Shown piece by piece: positions 8,391 to 17,704 of a DNA stretch of 64,000 bases (positions within the stretch are counted from its first letter, which is position 1; each line of letters opens with the position of its first letter). Origin of the DNA: JBKQVT01 sp963727245. GTDB lineage: Bacteria; Planctomycetota; Planctomycetia; Pirellulales; Thermoguttaceae. The stretch is from the NCBI GenBank assembly GCA_963727245.1, contig CAVSFO010000004.1, positions 372,001 to 436,000 on the forward strand, written 5' to 3'. The notes under the pieces were generated by a model that saw nothing but the letters and a program-made list of their open reading frames with translations, made no database searches and was not told the origin of the DNA. Both the position numbers and the translations under genes were made by a program.

Positions 8391-10297
8391 CTACCAGTTC
8401 AATTCGGTGGCCTCTTCCCAGTGCTGGTAGAGAGTCACCAGCGTTTCCTGGTGCTGGGCGATCTCGGCGTTGATCTGGCGGACGCGCTGGCCATCGCGAT
8501 GGGTCTCGCCCCGAGCCAACTCCTGCTGAAGCCGCTCGATGCACGTCTCGCGCTCGAAAATCTCGTTCTCCAGGTCCGCCAGCTTGCGATAGGGAAAACG
8601 TCGCTTCGGCCGCGACGACTTCTTCGCGCCCCGGTCCGCGGGCCGGACCGGCTTGGCCGGCGGCGGGGTGCTTTCCTCGCCATCGGCGGCCGCGGCCGCT
8701 TGCCCGGCCATCTGTAGCCGATAGGCGTCGTAGTTTCCCGCGATGACTTGCAGCCGGCCGGCGTCGAGGAGCATGAGGTGATCGGCCAGGCGATTGACGA
8801 AGTAGCGATCGTGGCTGACGAACAGCACCGTGCCGTCGAACTGGGTCAAGGCCCGCTCCAGGGCATCGCGGGCCCAAAGATCGAGGTGGTTGGTGGGTTC
8901 GTCGAGGACGAGGAAGTTGGCGTCGGCGGCGGCCAGCCGGGCCAGCGCCGCCCGGCAACGCTCGCCGCCGCTGAGACTGGCCACCGGCTGCAAGGCCGTA
9001 TCGCCGGTCACGCCGAAGCGGGCCAGCAGATCGCGGCGCTGCTGGTCGTTGAATTGTTTGTGCGGGGGGCGAATGGCTTCCATGGCGGTCTGCTGCTCGT
9101 CCAGGGCGGCGAGCTGCTGATCGAAGTATCCGACCACGATGCCCTGGCCCAGCCGGCAGCAGCCTTCGTCGGCTGGTTCGACGCCCAGCAGGCAGCGCAA
9201 GAGCGTGGTCTTGCCGCAGCCGTTGGGCCCCAACAGGCCCCAGCGCTCGCCGCGGACGATCTGCACGTCGACGGCGGAGAACAGCCGCCGCGAGTACGAC
9301 TTGCCGAGCCGCTCGGCGCAAGGACGATGTCGCCGGAGCGGGCCGCCGGGGGAAACGCCAGCGGCGGGGCGTGGATTTCCCGCGGCGGAGGGACCAGCTC
9401 GATCCGCTCCAGCTTCTTGCGGCGGTCTTCGGCCTGGGCGTGTTTCTGGCCGTAATGGTGGCGGCGAATGAACTCCTTGGCCTTGGCGATTTCCAGTTGT
9501 TGCTTCTCGTAGGTCCGCTGTTCGACCAATAGCCGCTCGGCCTTCTGCTGCCAGTAGGCGCTGAAATTGCCCGTGTAACTCTCCACCGTGCCGCGAAACA
9601 ATTCCAGCGTCCGCGTGGTGACCTTGTCGAGGAAGCAGCGGTCGTGGCTGACCAGGACGAGGGTGGCGGAGCTTTCCAGCAGGAAATCTTCCAGCCACTC
9701 GGTGGCCTCGATATCGAGGTGATTGGAGGGCTCGTCGAGGAACATGAGGTTCGGCTCGGCCAGCAGCAGCTTGGCCAGCATGAGGCGGTTCTGCTCGCCG
9801 CCGCTGAGGGACTCGACCGGCTGCTGGAAGGTTTCGCTGCGGAAGCGCAGCCCCTGGAGCACGCGCTCGATCTTGTGCTCCAGGTTGTAGGCGTCGAGGC
9901 GTTGGATTTCGTGCTGGAGGTGATCGTAGCGGGCGGCCAGCCGCTTGCGCTCGGCCGCGTCGGCTTCCTCCGCCAGGGCCTGGGCCACGCTGAGCGATTC
10001 CTCCTGCAAGGCGATCAGGCCGGCCAAGGCCGATTGCGCTTCGTCCCAGAGCGTGCGGCCGGGGTCCCAGCGCGGTTGTTGTTCGAGGTAGCCGGCGTGG
10101 ACCGACGAGTGCAGCCGGGCGGCGCCGCTGTCGGGCTCGTCCTTGCCGGCAAGAATGCGCAGCAGGGTGGTCTTTCCGCTGCCGTTCGGCCCGGCCAAAC
10201 CGATCCGCTCTCCCGGCCGCACCTCGAACGTCACCCCGTCCAGGACCGGCTCGGGGCCGAAGTGCTTGCGAAGATTGTCCACCTCCAGAAGAATCAT
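8391..10297 (-). CDS. ABC-F family ATPase, frameshifted near 9320
   Basis: Soluble duplicated ABC ATPase without membrane segments; the family (Uup/EttA/YbiT group) acts on ribosomes or nucleic acids. The first half, from MILLEVDNLRKHFG at 10297, has Walker A GPNGSGKTT, signature LSGGEQNRLMLAKL and Walker B LMFLDEPSNHLD. It is followed by the basic linker YEKQQLEIAKAKEFIRRHHY. After RSGDIVL the frame breaks (near 9320); one extra base gives RAERLGKSYSRRLFSAVDV and the second half with GPNGCGKTT, LSGGERCRAALARL and FLVLDEPTNHLD. A charged C-terminal coiled coil (LADLENEIFERETCIERLQQ) matches the Uup-type tail. The break is most likely a one-base deletion in the read. Confidence 0.85.
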
Positions 10298-10555
10298 TCC
10301 TTCTCGCTCGGGTGCAAGTGGCCGTGCCGATCAACGTCGTATTTTATGCAAAGGACGCCGAACCCGCAAGCAACGGCCCTGAAAGGGCTTGCGATCCGAG
10401 CGGACCGCGCCTCGGGCCGGGGACAGGCCGGCCGGGCAGACCGGCGATCACCCCATCCGGGTTGCACCGGCGCCAAGCGACAGCTTCCGTCAGCGGCAGC
10501 GCGGGGAATCTGCTGGCCGGCAACGCAAGACTTGGGGGCTGCCGGCAACATATTC

Positions 10556-10582
10556 AATATCTTTGACGAAATCGAAGATATT
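10556..10582. promoter_or_regulatory. Inverted repeat upstream of the first S53 peptidase, possible operator
   Basis: AATATCTT and AAGATATT (8 of 8 complementary) are separated by 11 bases, in a locally AT-rich patch about 105 bases before the ATG at 10685. The gap 10298-10684 lies between divergently transcribed genes and holds nothing else I recognise. Binding by a regulator is an inference from symmetry and position only. Confidence 0.3.
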
Positions 10583-10684
10583 TCAGGTCTTGCCAGCCCC
10601 TGCCCACTTATGGTAGAAAGCAAGGATTGACCCCCCCCTTGGGCGTTGCGATGGCGGAACGCCCACTGCTAAAGGAGTAGTTTC

Positions 10685-12292
10685 ATGTTGCCCACGCAAT
10701 GGCGGGGTGCTGTGGCGGCGAGGCGAAACCACGGCAGCCGGAAAGCGAAGCCACGGATCGGCTCCTTCGAGCAACTGGAATCGCGGACGTTGCTTTCGGC
10801 CTCGACGCTGGCGACGCTCTCGGCCCAGCCCTTGTTGGCCGTTTCTCCGCAAGTCACCAGCACGGTTCCCTACGGATACACGCCGGCGCAGATCCGCCAC
10901 GCCTACGGCTTCGACCAGGTAAGTTTCACAAACTCTGGCAAAACGGTCCAGGGCAACGGCGCCGGCCAGACGATTGCCATCGTCGATGCCTACAGCGATC
11001 CGAACATCGTGGCCGACTTGAACGCCTTCGACTCGCAGTTCGGCCTGGCCGCGCCGCCGAGTTTCAAGGTCGTCAACGAGAACGGCTCCTCGTCGCTTCC
11101 GGCCGCCAATGCGGGATGGTCGCTGGAGATTTCGCTGGACGTCGAATGGGCGCACGCCGTGGCCCCCGGCGCCAATATCCTGCTGGTGGAAGCCAGTTCC
11201 AACAGTCTGAACGATCTGCTCAGCGCGGTGAATTACGCGCGGCAGCAGCCGGGCGTCAGCACCGTCTCCATGAGCTGGGCTGCCGGCGAATTCTCCAGCG
11301 AGAGTTCCTATGACAGCTATTTCACCACCCCGAGTGGGCACGTGGGAGTCACGTTCCTGGCCTCTTCCGGCGACAGCGGCGGCCCTGCCGGCTGGCCGGC
11401 CGTATCGCCCAACGTGGTGGCGGTCGGCGGCACGACCTTGAGCCTCACCTCATCCGCCACCCGCAGCACGGAGACCGCCTGGAGCGGCAGCAGCGGCAGC
11501 TTCAGCCTTTACGAGTCCGAGCCGAGCTTCCAGGCCGGCGTCCAGAGCAGTGGGCGCCGCAGCGCGCCCAACGTCGCCTACGATGCCAATCCGAACACCG
11601 GCGTAGCCGTCTACGATTCGGTTTCCTACGACGGCCAGAGCGGCTGGTTCTGCGTGGGCGGCACCAGCGCCGGCGCACCGCAATGGGCCGGATTGATCGC
11701 CGTGGCCGACCAGGGACGCGTCTTGGCCGGGCTGGGCACGCTGAAATCGACCGACTCGAGCATCTATGCCCTCCCCAGCAGCGACTTCTACAACGTCACC
11801 AGCGGCGGCAACCTCGAGTACCGCGCGACCAAGGGCTACGACGAAGTGACCGGCCTGGGTGCACCACTGGCCAATCTGGTCATCGAAAACCTGGTCTATG
11901 GCAACAGCACGACGAGCAGCCCACCGGGCGGTCCCACCCTGCCGCCCTGGAATCCCTCCGGTCCTGACGGTCCGTTTTCGCGGTTCTCGGACGTTGTTGT
12001 CCCCGCGTCGGCCAGTCCATCGGCTGCTGTCGGACTGGCGCCGCAAGAGGGATCGGCCGGCGGCTCGGCCTCGCTCGCCACGGCCGGCCAGTTCCTCGGC
12101 GGCCGGCCGATCGCGCTGGCCGACTCGTTGGACACAACCGAGCCGCTCCCGCCCGCGGGCGACCATGCCTGCTCGATCCGCAGCGGCGACACGCCCACGG
12201 CCACCTTGACGCGAGCGACCGACTCTTATTTCGCCGCTTTGGCCGATCCGCAGTTCGGCTTGGCCGCCGCGGACTTGCCGTTGGTCGCTTGA
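10685..12292 (+). CDS. Secreted S53 (sedolisin-like) peptidase with planctomycete LEPR-XLL export motif
   Basis: 535 residues with AAAGGAG a few bases before the ATG. The N-terminus is basic and carries SFEQLESRTLLSAS (about residues 27-40), the planctomycete LEPR-XLL-type surface/export motif. The catalytic domain follows (about 60-400). LEISLDVEWAHAVAPGA supplies the sedolisin Glu..Asp pair, SGDSGG lies in the oxyanion region, and GGTSAGAPQWAG holds the nucleophilic Ser. YDEVTGLGAP is the usual calcium-site end. No long pro-domain is present, unlike kumamolisins: the export motif is only about 25 residues from YGYTPAQIRHAYG. The C-terminal 130 residues are Ser/Ala/Pro-rich and unstructured. 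It probably digests protein outside the cell. A second copy follows at 12864. Confidence 0.85.
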   Translation: MLPTQWRGAVAARRNHGSRKAKPRIGSFEQLESRTLLSASTLATLSAQPLLAVSPQVTSTVPYGYTPAQIRHAYGFDQVSFTNSGKTVQGNGAGQTIAIVDAYSDPNIVADLNAFDSQFGLAAPPSFKVVNENGSSSLPAANAGWSLEISLDVEWAHAVAPGANILLVEASSNSLNDLLSAVNYARQQPGVSTVSMSWAAGEFSSESSYDSYFTTPSGHVGVTFLASSGDSGGPAGWPAVSPNVVAVGGTTLSLTSSATRSTETAWSGSSGSFSLYESEPSFQAGVQSSGRRSAPNVAYDANPNTGVAVYDSVSYDGQSGWFCVGGTSAGAPQWAGLIAVADQGRVLAGLGTLKSTDSSIYALPSSDFYNVTSGGNLEYRATKGYDEVTGLGAPLANLVIENLVYGNSTTSSPPGGPTLPPWNPSGPDGPFSRFSDVVVPASASPSAAVGLAPQEGSAGGSASLATAGQFLGGRPIALADSLDTTEPLPPAGDHACSIRSGDTPTATLTRATDSYFAALADPQFGLAAADLPLVA

Positions 12293-12708
12293 TCGGCAAC
12301 CGCTGACGGGGCGGCCAGCGAAAAGTAGCACGCCACAGCTTGGCCAGCATGAGGCGGTTCTGCAAACCCAACTCTGGGCAGCACCTCCCAGACTGACGAG
12401 CAACCTGGCTCGTCCGCTTATTCAGCAGCCAGTCGCTGCGCTATTATCCAACGTCCCTGCAAGACGTGTCGCCAGCCGACGACGTGTGCGAGAAAGCAGC
12501 GCGCTGCCCGGATCGGAAGCAAGCAGCCTACGGAATTGCCCTATAGCACGATAAGGCTGCGCTTTGCAGTGGCCTGAAAGAACCCAGCCGATTCGGCATG
12601 GATGATTCTGCGCGACAGGCGGATGATTCTTCGCACTACTTCGTGCGCAGTCCATCAGTTAGCGCCGCTCGGGACATTTTTGTATCCGGGGCGTGCCGAA
12701 AGGGTGAC
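12293..12708. other. Gap between the two S53 genes, left part
   Basis: No gene is seen. A 28-base stretch at 12336-12363, cagcttggccagcatgaggc plus ggttctgc, is identical to part of the ABC-F gene at about 9767-9794 (encoding QNRLMLAKL). It looks like a captured scrap of an ABC ATPase gene. The rest has no recognisable structure. Confidence 0.4.
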
Positions 12709-12771
12709 GGCACGTGCTGCCTTTAATTAACGACAGCACGTGCTGTATTTAATAATTGCCAGCACTTGCCG
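12709..12771. promoter_or_regulatory. Three CACGTG-type palindromes upstream of the second S53 peptidase
   Basis: GGCACGTGCTGC (12709-12720), CAGCACGTGCTG (12734-12745) and the weaker CAGCACTTGCCG (12760-12771) are spaced about 25-26 bases apart. They are separated by AT-rich sequence (tttaattaa, taataatt) that stands out from the GC-rich surroundings. The set lies about 95-155 bases before the ATG at 12864. It looks like a cluster of binding sites for a dimeric regulator near a promoter. Confidence 0.4.
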
Positions 12772-12863
12772 CTGTGGTCGCTGCCCGTAGAATTCCCACG
12801 CTGAGTTGTTTGCGAGCATTGCGTGGGCCGGCGGTCCGTTGACAAAAAAACGGAGTAATTATC

Positions 12864-14540
12864 ATGTCACTGGCGCAATGGTGCGGTGCTGTCGCGGCGA
12901 AGAGAAACGAGCGATTCGGGAAAATCAAGCCACACATCGGCTCGTTCGAGCAATTGGAATCGCGGGCGTTGTTGGCGGCCTCGTCGTTGGCCACGCTCGT
13001 GGCCGAACCCTTGATCGCGGTTTCTCCTGAAGTCACCAACACGGTCCCCTATGGGTATACGCCGGCGCAGATTCGCCACGCCTACGGCTTCGACCAGGTG
13101 AAGTTCGGCTCGGTCCTGGGCACCGGCGCCGGCCAGACGATTGCCATCGTCGATGCCTACAGCGAACCGAACATCGTTGGCGACCTGGCCGCCTTCGACC
13201 GGGAGTTCGGCCTGGCTGCGCCGCCGAGTTTCAAGGTCGTCAACGAGAGCGGCGGCTCGACGCTTCCCGCCACGGATTCGGGCTGGTCGCTGGAGATCGC
13301 GCTGGACGTCGAGTGGGCGCACGCCGTGGCCCCCGGCGCCAATATCCTGCTGGTGGAAGCCAGTTCCAGCAGCCTGACCGATCTGCTCGCCGCGGTGAAT
13401 TACGCGCGCCAGCAGCCCGGCGTCAGCACCGTCTCCATGAGTTGGGGCGGCAGCGAATTCACCGGCGAGACTTCCTATGACAGCGACTTCACCACCCCGG
13501 CCGGGCACGTGGGAGTCACGTTCGTGGCCTCTTCCGGCGACAACGGCGGCGATGCGGGCTGGCCGGCCGTGTCGCCCAACGTGGTGGCGGTCGGCGGCAC
13601 GACCTTGACCCTCACCGCGGCCGCCACTCGCAGTTCAGAGACCGCCTGGAGCGGGAGCAGCGGCGGCTTCAGCCTCTACGAGTCCGAGCCCAGCTTCCAG
13701 TCCGGCCTCCAGAGCAGCGGGCGTCGCAGCACGCCCGACGTGGCCTACGATGCCAACCCCGGCACCGGCGTGGCCGTCTACGATTCGGTTTCCTACGCCG
13801 GCCAGAGCGGCTGGTTTACCGTCGGCGGCACCAGCGTCGGCGCCCCGCAATGGGCCGGATTGATCGCCATCGCCGACCAGGGACGTGTCTTGGCCGGGCT
13901 AGGAACGCTGAAATCGACCGACGCCAGCATCTATGCCCTCCCCAGCGGCGACTTCTACAACGTCACCAGTGGCGGCAACCTCAGCTACCACGCGACCGGG
14001 GGCTACAGCGAAGTGACCGGCCTGGGTCCGCCGCTGGCCAATTTGGTCATCGAAAACCTGGTCTATGGCAACAGCGCGACGACGGGCACGCCCACCGGCC
14101 CCACCGGTTCCACTGCTCCCACGGCCCCCACCGGTCCCACTGCTCCCACGGGTCCCGCCGCTCCGCCCCGGCCGCCAAGCAGTCGCTCCGCTCCTGACGG
14201 TCTGCTGTCGCAGTTCTCCGACGTTGTTGCCCTCGCGCCGGCCAGTCCATCGGTTGCCGCCGGACTGGCGGTGCAAGAGGGAGCGGCCGGCGACGCAACC
14301 CCGGTCGCCGCGCCAGGTCAGTTCCTCAGCGGCCGGGCAACCGCCCAACTCGACTCCTCATGGGACGGAAGCGGGCTGCTTTCGCCTTCGGGCTCGGCTG
14401 CCCGCTGGAGCAGGAGCAGCGGCGCGCCGGCAGCCGCCCTGTCGCAAGCGGCGGACCTTTATTTCGGTGGGCTGGTCGATCCGCAGTTTCCGCAGTTCGA
14501 TCTGGCCCAACCCCCAGGGGGCCTGGTGCTGCTCGCCTGA
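12864..14540 (+). CDS. Second secreted S53 (sedolisin-like) peptidase with LEPR-XLL motif
   Basis: 558 residues; a tandem paralog of the gene at 10685, close in the catalytic domain and diverged at both ends. SFEQLESRALLAAS lies at about residues 27-40. The catalytic Glu..Asp pair is in LEIALDVEWAHA, the oxyanion region in SGDNGGDAGW, and the nucleophilic Ser in GGTSVGAPQWAG. YSEVTGLGPP marks the calcium site. The C-terminus differs from the first copy by a collagen-like Pro/Thr/Gly stretch (GPTGSTAPTAPTGPTAPTGP, about residues 412-431). That is probably a flexible extracellular linker. CGGAGTAATT precedes the ATG. Retention of all catalytic residues suggests both copies work. Confidence 0.85.
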   Translation: MSLAQWCGAVAAKRNERFGKIKPHIGSFEQLESRALLAASSLATLVAEPLIAVSPEVTNTVPYGYTPAQIRHAYGFDQVKFGSVLGTGAGQTIAIVDAYSEPNIVGDLAAFDREFGLAAPPSFKVVNESGGSTLPATDSGWSLEIALDVEWAHAVAPGANILLVEASSSSLTDLLAAVNYARQQPGVSTVSMSWGGSEFTGETSYDSDFTTPAGHVGVTFVASSGDNGGDAGWPAVSPNVVAVGGTTLTLTAAATRSSETAWSGSSGGFSLYESEPSFQSGLQSSGRRSTPDVAYDANPGTGVAVYDSVSYAGQSGWFTVGGTSVGAPQWAGLIAIADQGRVLAGLGTLKSTDASIYALPSGDFYNVTSGGNLSYHATGGYSEVTGLGPPLANLVIENLVYGNSATTGTPTGPTGSTAPTAPTGPTAPTGPAAPPRPPSSRSAPDGLLSQFSDVVALAPASPSVAAGLAVQEGAAGDATPVAAPGQFLSGRATAQLDSSWDGSGLLSPSGSAARWSRSSGAPAAALSQAADLYFGGLVDPQFPQFDLAQPPGGLVLLA

Positions 14541-14611
14541 TATCGAGAGCCCCTTGGTTTCTGTCGCCGAACGTGGCACAATAGTGAGAGGCATGCCGCG
14601 CACGGCGCCTC

Positions 14612-14640
14612 TTTCCCCTGGTCCCCGGCCCCTGGCCCCT
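14612..14640. repeat. Low-complexity repeat, family H (cccctggtcc words)
   Basis: cccctggtccccggcccctg followed by gcccct, immediately before the radical SAM start. It is the reverse complement of the words at 49729-49765 and matches those at 30086-30120. Confidence 0.5.
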
Positions 14641-14649
14641 ACCCGCCCC

Positions 14650-15757
14650 ATGACCCCCTCTCCCTATACCCACGAGGACTTCGGCCGCAGCCCGCTGATG
14701 TTCTACTACGAAGTGACCCTGGCCTGCGACCTGGTTCTGCAAGCATTGCCGGGCCTCGGCGCAGGAGGACCCGCATCCGGAGGAACTGTCCACGGCGGCG
14801 GCCAAGGCGCTGTTGGACCAGGCGGCGACGTTTCCGCGACGGCCGACCGTGGTCCTCACCGGCGGCGATCCGCTCAAGCGGGCCGACCTCCTGGAGTTGA
14901 TCCGCCATGCGGCCGGCCGCGGCCTGCAAGTCGCCTTGACCCCCTCGGCCACGCCGCTGGCCACGCGGCAAGCCTTCCAGCAGGCGCAAGAGGCGGGCGT
15001 CCGGGCGCTGGGCATCAGTCTCGACGGCGCCGACGCGGCCACCCACGACGCCTTTCGCGGCTGGCAGGGAAGCTTCCAACGGACGCTCGGCATGTTGGCC
15101 GACGCCCGGCAGCTCGGGCTGGCCGTTCAGGTCAACACGACCATCACCCGGCGCAATGTCGATCAGGTGGATCGCATGGCGGAGTTGCTCTCCGGGCAAG
15201 GCATTGCCATGTGGTCGGTGTTCTTCCTGGTTCCGGTGGGCCGCGGCGTCGAAGAGGAGCGCATCCGGCCGGAAGAGTACGAGCTGGTCTTCGAGCGGCT
15301 CTGGCGTTACGCCCAGCGGCAGCCCTATGCGATCAAAACCACCGAGGCCCCGCACTACCGGCGTTTCGTGCTCCAACACGGCGGCGACCCGTTGGCCGGG
15401 CCCGGCGGCGGACGAGTCGGCCACGGTCATCGCGGACCGCTGGGCGTCGGCGACGGCAAGGGCGTGATGTTCGTCAGCCACACGGGCGAAATTTTTCCGG
15501 CCGGCTTCCTGCCGCTGGGTTGCGGGCGGTTTCCGGCCCAGTCGGTCGTCGAGGTCTATCAGAACCACCCCACGTTTCTCGCCCTCCGCGATCCGGACCA
15601 TTTCAAGGGGAAGTGCGGCTATTGCGAATTTCGCGCCGTCTGCGGGGGCAGCCGCGCCCGGGCCTATGCCGTGACCGGCGATCCGCTGGAGACCGAGCCC
15701 GACTGCGTCTACGAGCCGCAGGCGGCGGTCCCCTCTCCCTCCGGGAGCGACCACTGA
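14650..15757 (+). CDS. Radical SAM/SPASM protein, frameshifted near 14737
   Basis: Iron-sulfur enzyme that generates a 5'-deoxyadenosyl radical. From the ATG at 14650 the protein reads MTPSPYTHEDFGRSPLMFYY, EVTLACDLV. Removing one base near 14737 restores the CxxxCxxC cluster motif (C-D-L-V-C-K-H-C), then RASAQEDPHPEELS and the frame running to 15757. VVLTGGDPLKRADL is the second radical SAM block. MWSVFFLVPVGRG and IKTTEAPHYRR match the TIGR04053-type family as I recall it. The C-terminal CGYCEFRAVCGG is a SPASM-like auxiliary cluster site. The last residues (PSPSGSDH) are encoded by repeat family A. The substrate is unknown; the gene is 109 bases after the second S53 peptidase on the same strand. 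Confidence 0.8.
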
Positions 15758-15780
15758 CGTGGTGCCCGAGGGTGAGGGCA
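15729..15780. repeat. Family A palindrome overlapping the radical SAM 3' end
   Basis: tcccctctccctccgggagc, then gaccactgacgtggtgcccg, then agggtgagggc. It is nearly identical to 42434-42485. It encodes the last residues and the stop of the radical SAM gene. Confidence 0.6.
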
Positions 15781-15837
15781 AGCAGCCCGACGGCTACTCT
15801 TCGCTCGGGACATCGCCGGCGACGCTGCGTGCTCATG

Positions 15838-15919
15838 GTAGGTCAGGCACTCCGTGCCTGACGACCGTTGGGCAAGCCGCGCACCCCAAAAGTTTCAGGC
15901 ACGGAGTGCCTGACCTACC
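15838..15919. repeat. Palindromic element, family C (gtaggtcaggcac)
   Basis: gtaggtcaggcactccgtgc at the left pairs with gcacggagtgcctgacctac at the right, enclosing about 40 bases. Other copies are at 37249-37326 and 57467-57534. It separates convergent genes here. Confidence 0.65.
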
Positions 15920-15921
15920 GA

Positions 15922-16242
15922 CTATTTACCTTGCTTGGCGGCCGGCTGACGAATTACCAGCCCCAGGATCAAGAGCACAATGCCGAGAATGCCCAAGGGA
16001 AACACCGCGTACATCGGAACCATCGCCATGTTAACGTTGTGCGCCACCTGGGACGCCACCTGCGGCGGCGTGGTTGGGGAGCTTGCAATCGCGTCAAAGG
16101 TGACGAGCATTCCCCTGGAGACGATTATGAAACCGGCCACCCAGCAGAGAGCCGCGAGCGCCAGGCACACCACTCCCGAGCGGACAAGCCAGCGAGTGGC
16201 GCGGGTCTTCGGCGGGGGCAATTCGTGCGGATCGTTTTCCAT
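15922..16242 (-). CDS. Small two-helix membrane protein, unknown function (copy 1)
   Basis: 106 residues. After a polar N-terminus (MENDPHELPPPKTRATRW) comes one membrane helix (about 20-42), then a loop FDAIASSPTTPPQVASQVAH, then a second helix (about 73-98) and a short basic tail. The loop is loosely reminiscent of MotA/ExbB proteins, but the protein is too short and lacks their core, so I leave it unassigned. A near-identical copy lies at 18955-19275, and similarity continues at DNA level, so this is a recent duplication. Confidence 0.65.
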   Translation of the reverse strand: MENDPHELPPPKTRATRWLVRSGVVCLALAALCWVAGFIIVSRGMLVTFDAIASSPTTPPQVASQVAHNVNMAMVPMYAVFPLGILGIVLLILGLVIRQPAAKQGK

Positions 16243-16727
16243 GGCAGCATGCTCCTGTTCGCCCCGGCGGAGGCTAGTCGCGACTACGAAGCGCCGATGG
16301 TTCCCGGCGTCCTCAGCCCGCTTGCGCCCGCATACAACAATATAGCTCTGTTTCGCCGCCCCCGTCTTCTTCCACTTGACCCGCTACTGGCTGATGTATC
16401 ACTGAATCCGTATCGGCCAGCAGACGGTCGCCGATTCGCTGCTGCTGGCGGAACGCGGCATGAAGTTGATGGAGACGGCCGTCCATCGGCACGCCGCCGA
16501 ACATCGTCCCGTGCTCGCGCAAGCACTCGACCCCGTGCCGAACATCGACGGCTCTTTCCGCATCCAGGAGCCGCTCGGGGGAATGTTCTTCGTCGAACTG
16601 TGCCTGGAGCGGCTCCCGCTCATTCAACCCACAAAGGCCATCACCTCAAAAATCCGCGTCAACATGACGGCGCCGGCGTCCGGCGGGTTTTCGGAAACGT
16701 TGCGCTCGATCATCGCCGTATTCTCCG
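16243..16727. other. Gap with unidentified coding-like remnant
   Basis: No confident gene. A plus-strand reading at about 16403-16625 gives SLLLAERGMKLMETAVHRHA and FRIQEPLGGMFFVELCLERL without a start or family I recognise; an in-frame stop lies upstream near 16391. The 17-mer cgcatacaacaatatag (near 16328-16345) also occurs inside the kinase gene near 19970. This suggests that part of the gap derives from a paralog of the kinase gene. Confidence 0.3.
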
Positions 16728-17651
16728 TTAGTCCTTGGGTTTTGGCTTCTCAGCCGGAGGGGCCTCGATTTTCTTGATGGCCTCGGCGACCATGCGGCGT
16801 TCGGCCTGGCTCCTGCCCGTGGCCCACTGCGTTAGGACGGGGATTGCGGCCCGGGCATCCGGGCCAATCTGGCCCAGCGCCTCCGCCGCCTTGTATGGGT
16901 TGGTGGCCATCGACGTTTCCGCGCCCGTCTTCACCACCTCGATCAACGCCGGCACCGCCTCCTTCGCCTTGGGCCCAAACTCACCAAGACCGTCGGCCGC
17001 CGACCCGACCAGGATGGGATCACTCTTGTCGTTGAGCGTCTTCAAGACCAACGGGAGGACCTCTTTTTCGTCGGGACCGATACTGACCAAGGCGTCCAGG
17101 GCGAGTTGCCGATTCTCGACTTCACGGTCCTTCAACCGCTCGCGGAGCACGGGGATCGCGCCGCGGGCCTCCGGCCCGACGTATCGGATCGCCTCCAGGG
17201 CGGCGCAGCGCGTGCTCTGGTCCGAGGACTTCATGTCCCGTATCCAGTTGCTCAGGAAGGTGCCGACCGATTCGGTCCTGCTCTTTCGGGTGAGGCCGCC
17301 TTTGCCCTTCTCTCCGAATTTGAGCGTGTTTCCCTCGATATGGACCGTCGCGGTCGCGGGATCCTTGCGTATAAGTTGGTCGCCGACGATCCGATACGCC
17401 TCTCCATGGGAGGCCGAACCGCCCCAGTGTGCGTCCTTCATCGTCACCACCAAGACGCCGTTGGCGCCGAACATCATTTCAAACTGCAGCGGCCCCCATT
17501 CCGTCTTCACAACGTCGCTTTCCCAGGTGCCCACGATCTCCTCTTCCAACCGCTTCTCCGCCGTCTGGTCTTCTGCGCAGAAGGCGGCCGAAGCGGCAAG
17601 CAAAAGAATCGCGGCCGCGGTAGACATCGATAACCGCTTGAAATTCGCCAT
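16728..17651 (-). CDS. Secreted HEAT-repeat protein
   Basis: 307 residues with a signal peptide (LSMSTAAAILLLAASAAFCA). Residues about 35-130 form a beta-rich domain (IVGTWESDVVKTEWGPLQFE, then GDQLIRKD and the like), similar to the lipocalin-like 'TIGR03067/TIGR03066' domains of planctomycetes. From about 145 onward there are HEAT-like repeats: ALEAIRYVGPEARGAIPVLR, ALDALVSIGPDEKEVLPLVL, GLGEFGPKAKEAVPALIEVV and ALGQIGPDARAAIPVLTQWA. It ends in a Lys/Pro tail. It is probably a periplasmic protein-binding scaffold. The partner is unknown. Confidence 0.7.
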   Translation of the reverse strand: MANFKRLSMSTAAAILLLAASAAFCAEDQTAEKRLEEEIVGTWESDVVKTEWGPLQFEMMFGANGVLVVTMKDAHWGGSASHGEAYRIVGDQLIRKDPATATVHIEGNTLKFGEKGKGGLTRKSRTESVGTFLSNWIRDMKSSDQSTRCAALEAIRYVGPEARGAIPVLRERLKDREVENRQLALDALVSIGPDEKEVLPLVLKTLNDKSDPILVGSAADGLGEFGPKAKEAVPALIEVVKTGAETSMATNPYKAAEALGQIGPDARAAIPVLTQWATGRSQAERRMVAEAIKKIEAPPAEKPKPKD

Positions 17652-17704
17652 AAAGCCTCCTTTGTAGTTGACTCTGACCCAGGGTTGAACAATTCGTTAG
17701 GCTC

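Noticed and set aside
10556..10582. LexA or Fur box
   Set aside because: The arms do not match any consensus I know; kept only as a symmetrical site.
14065..15861. 598-residue plus-strand frame across the peptidase end and the radical SAM gene
   Set aside because: Only the short stretch from 14650 to about 14736 is real coding (the start of the radical SAM protein); the rest is Arg/Pro shadow.
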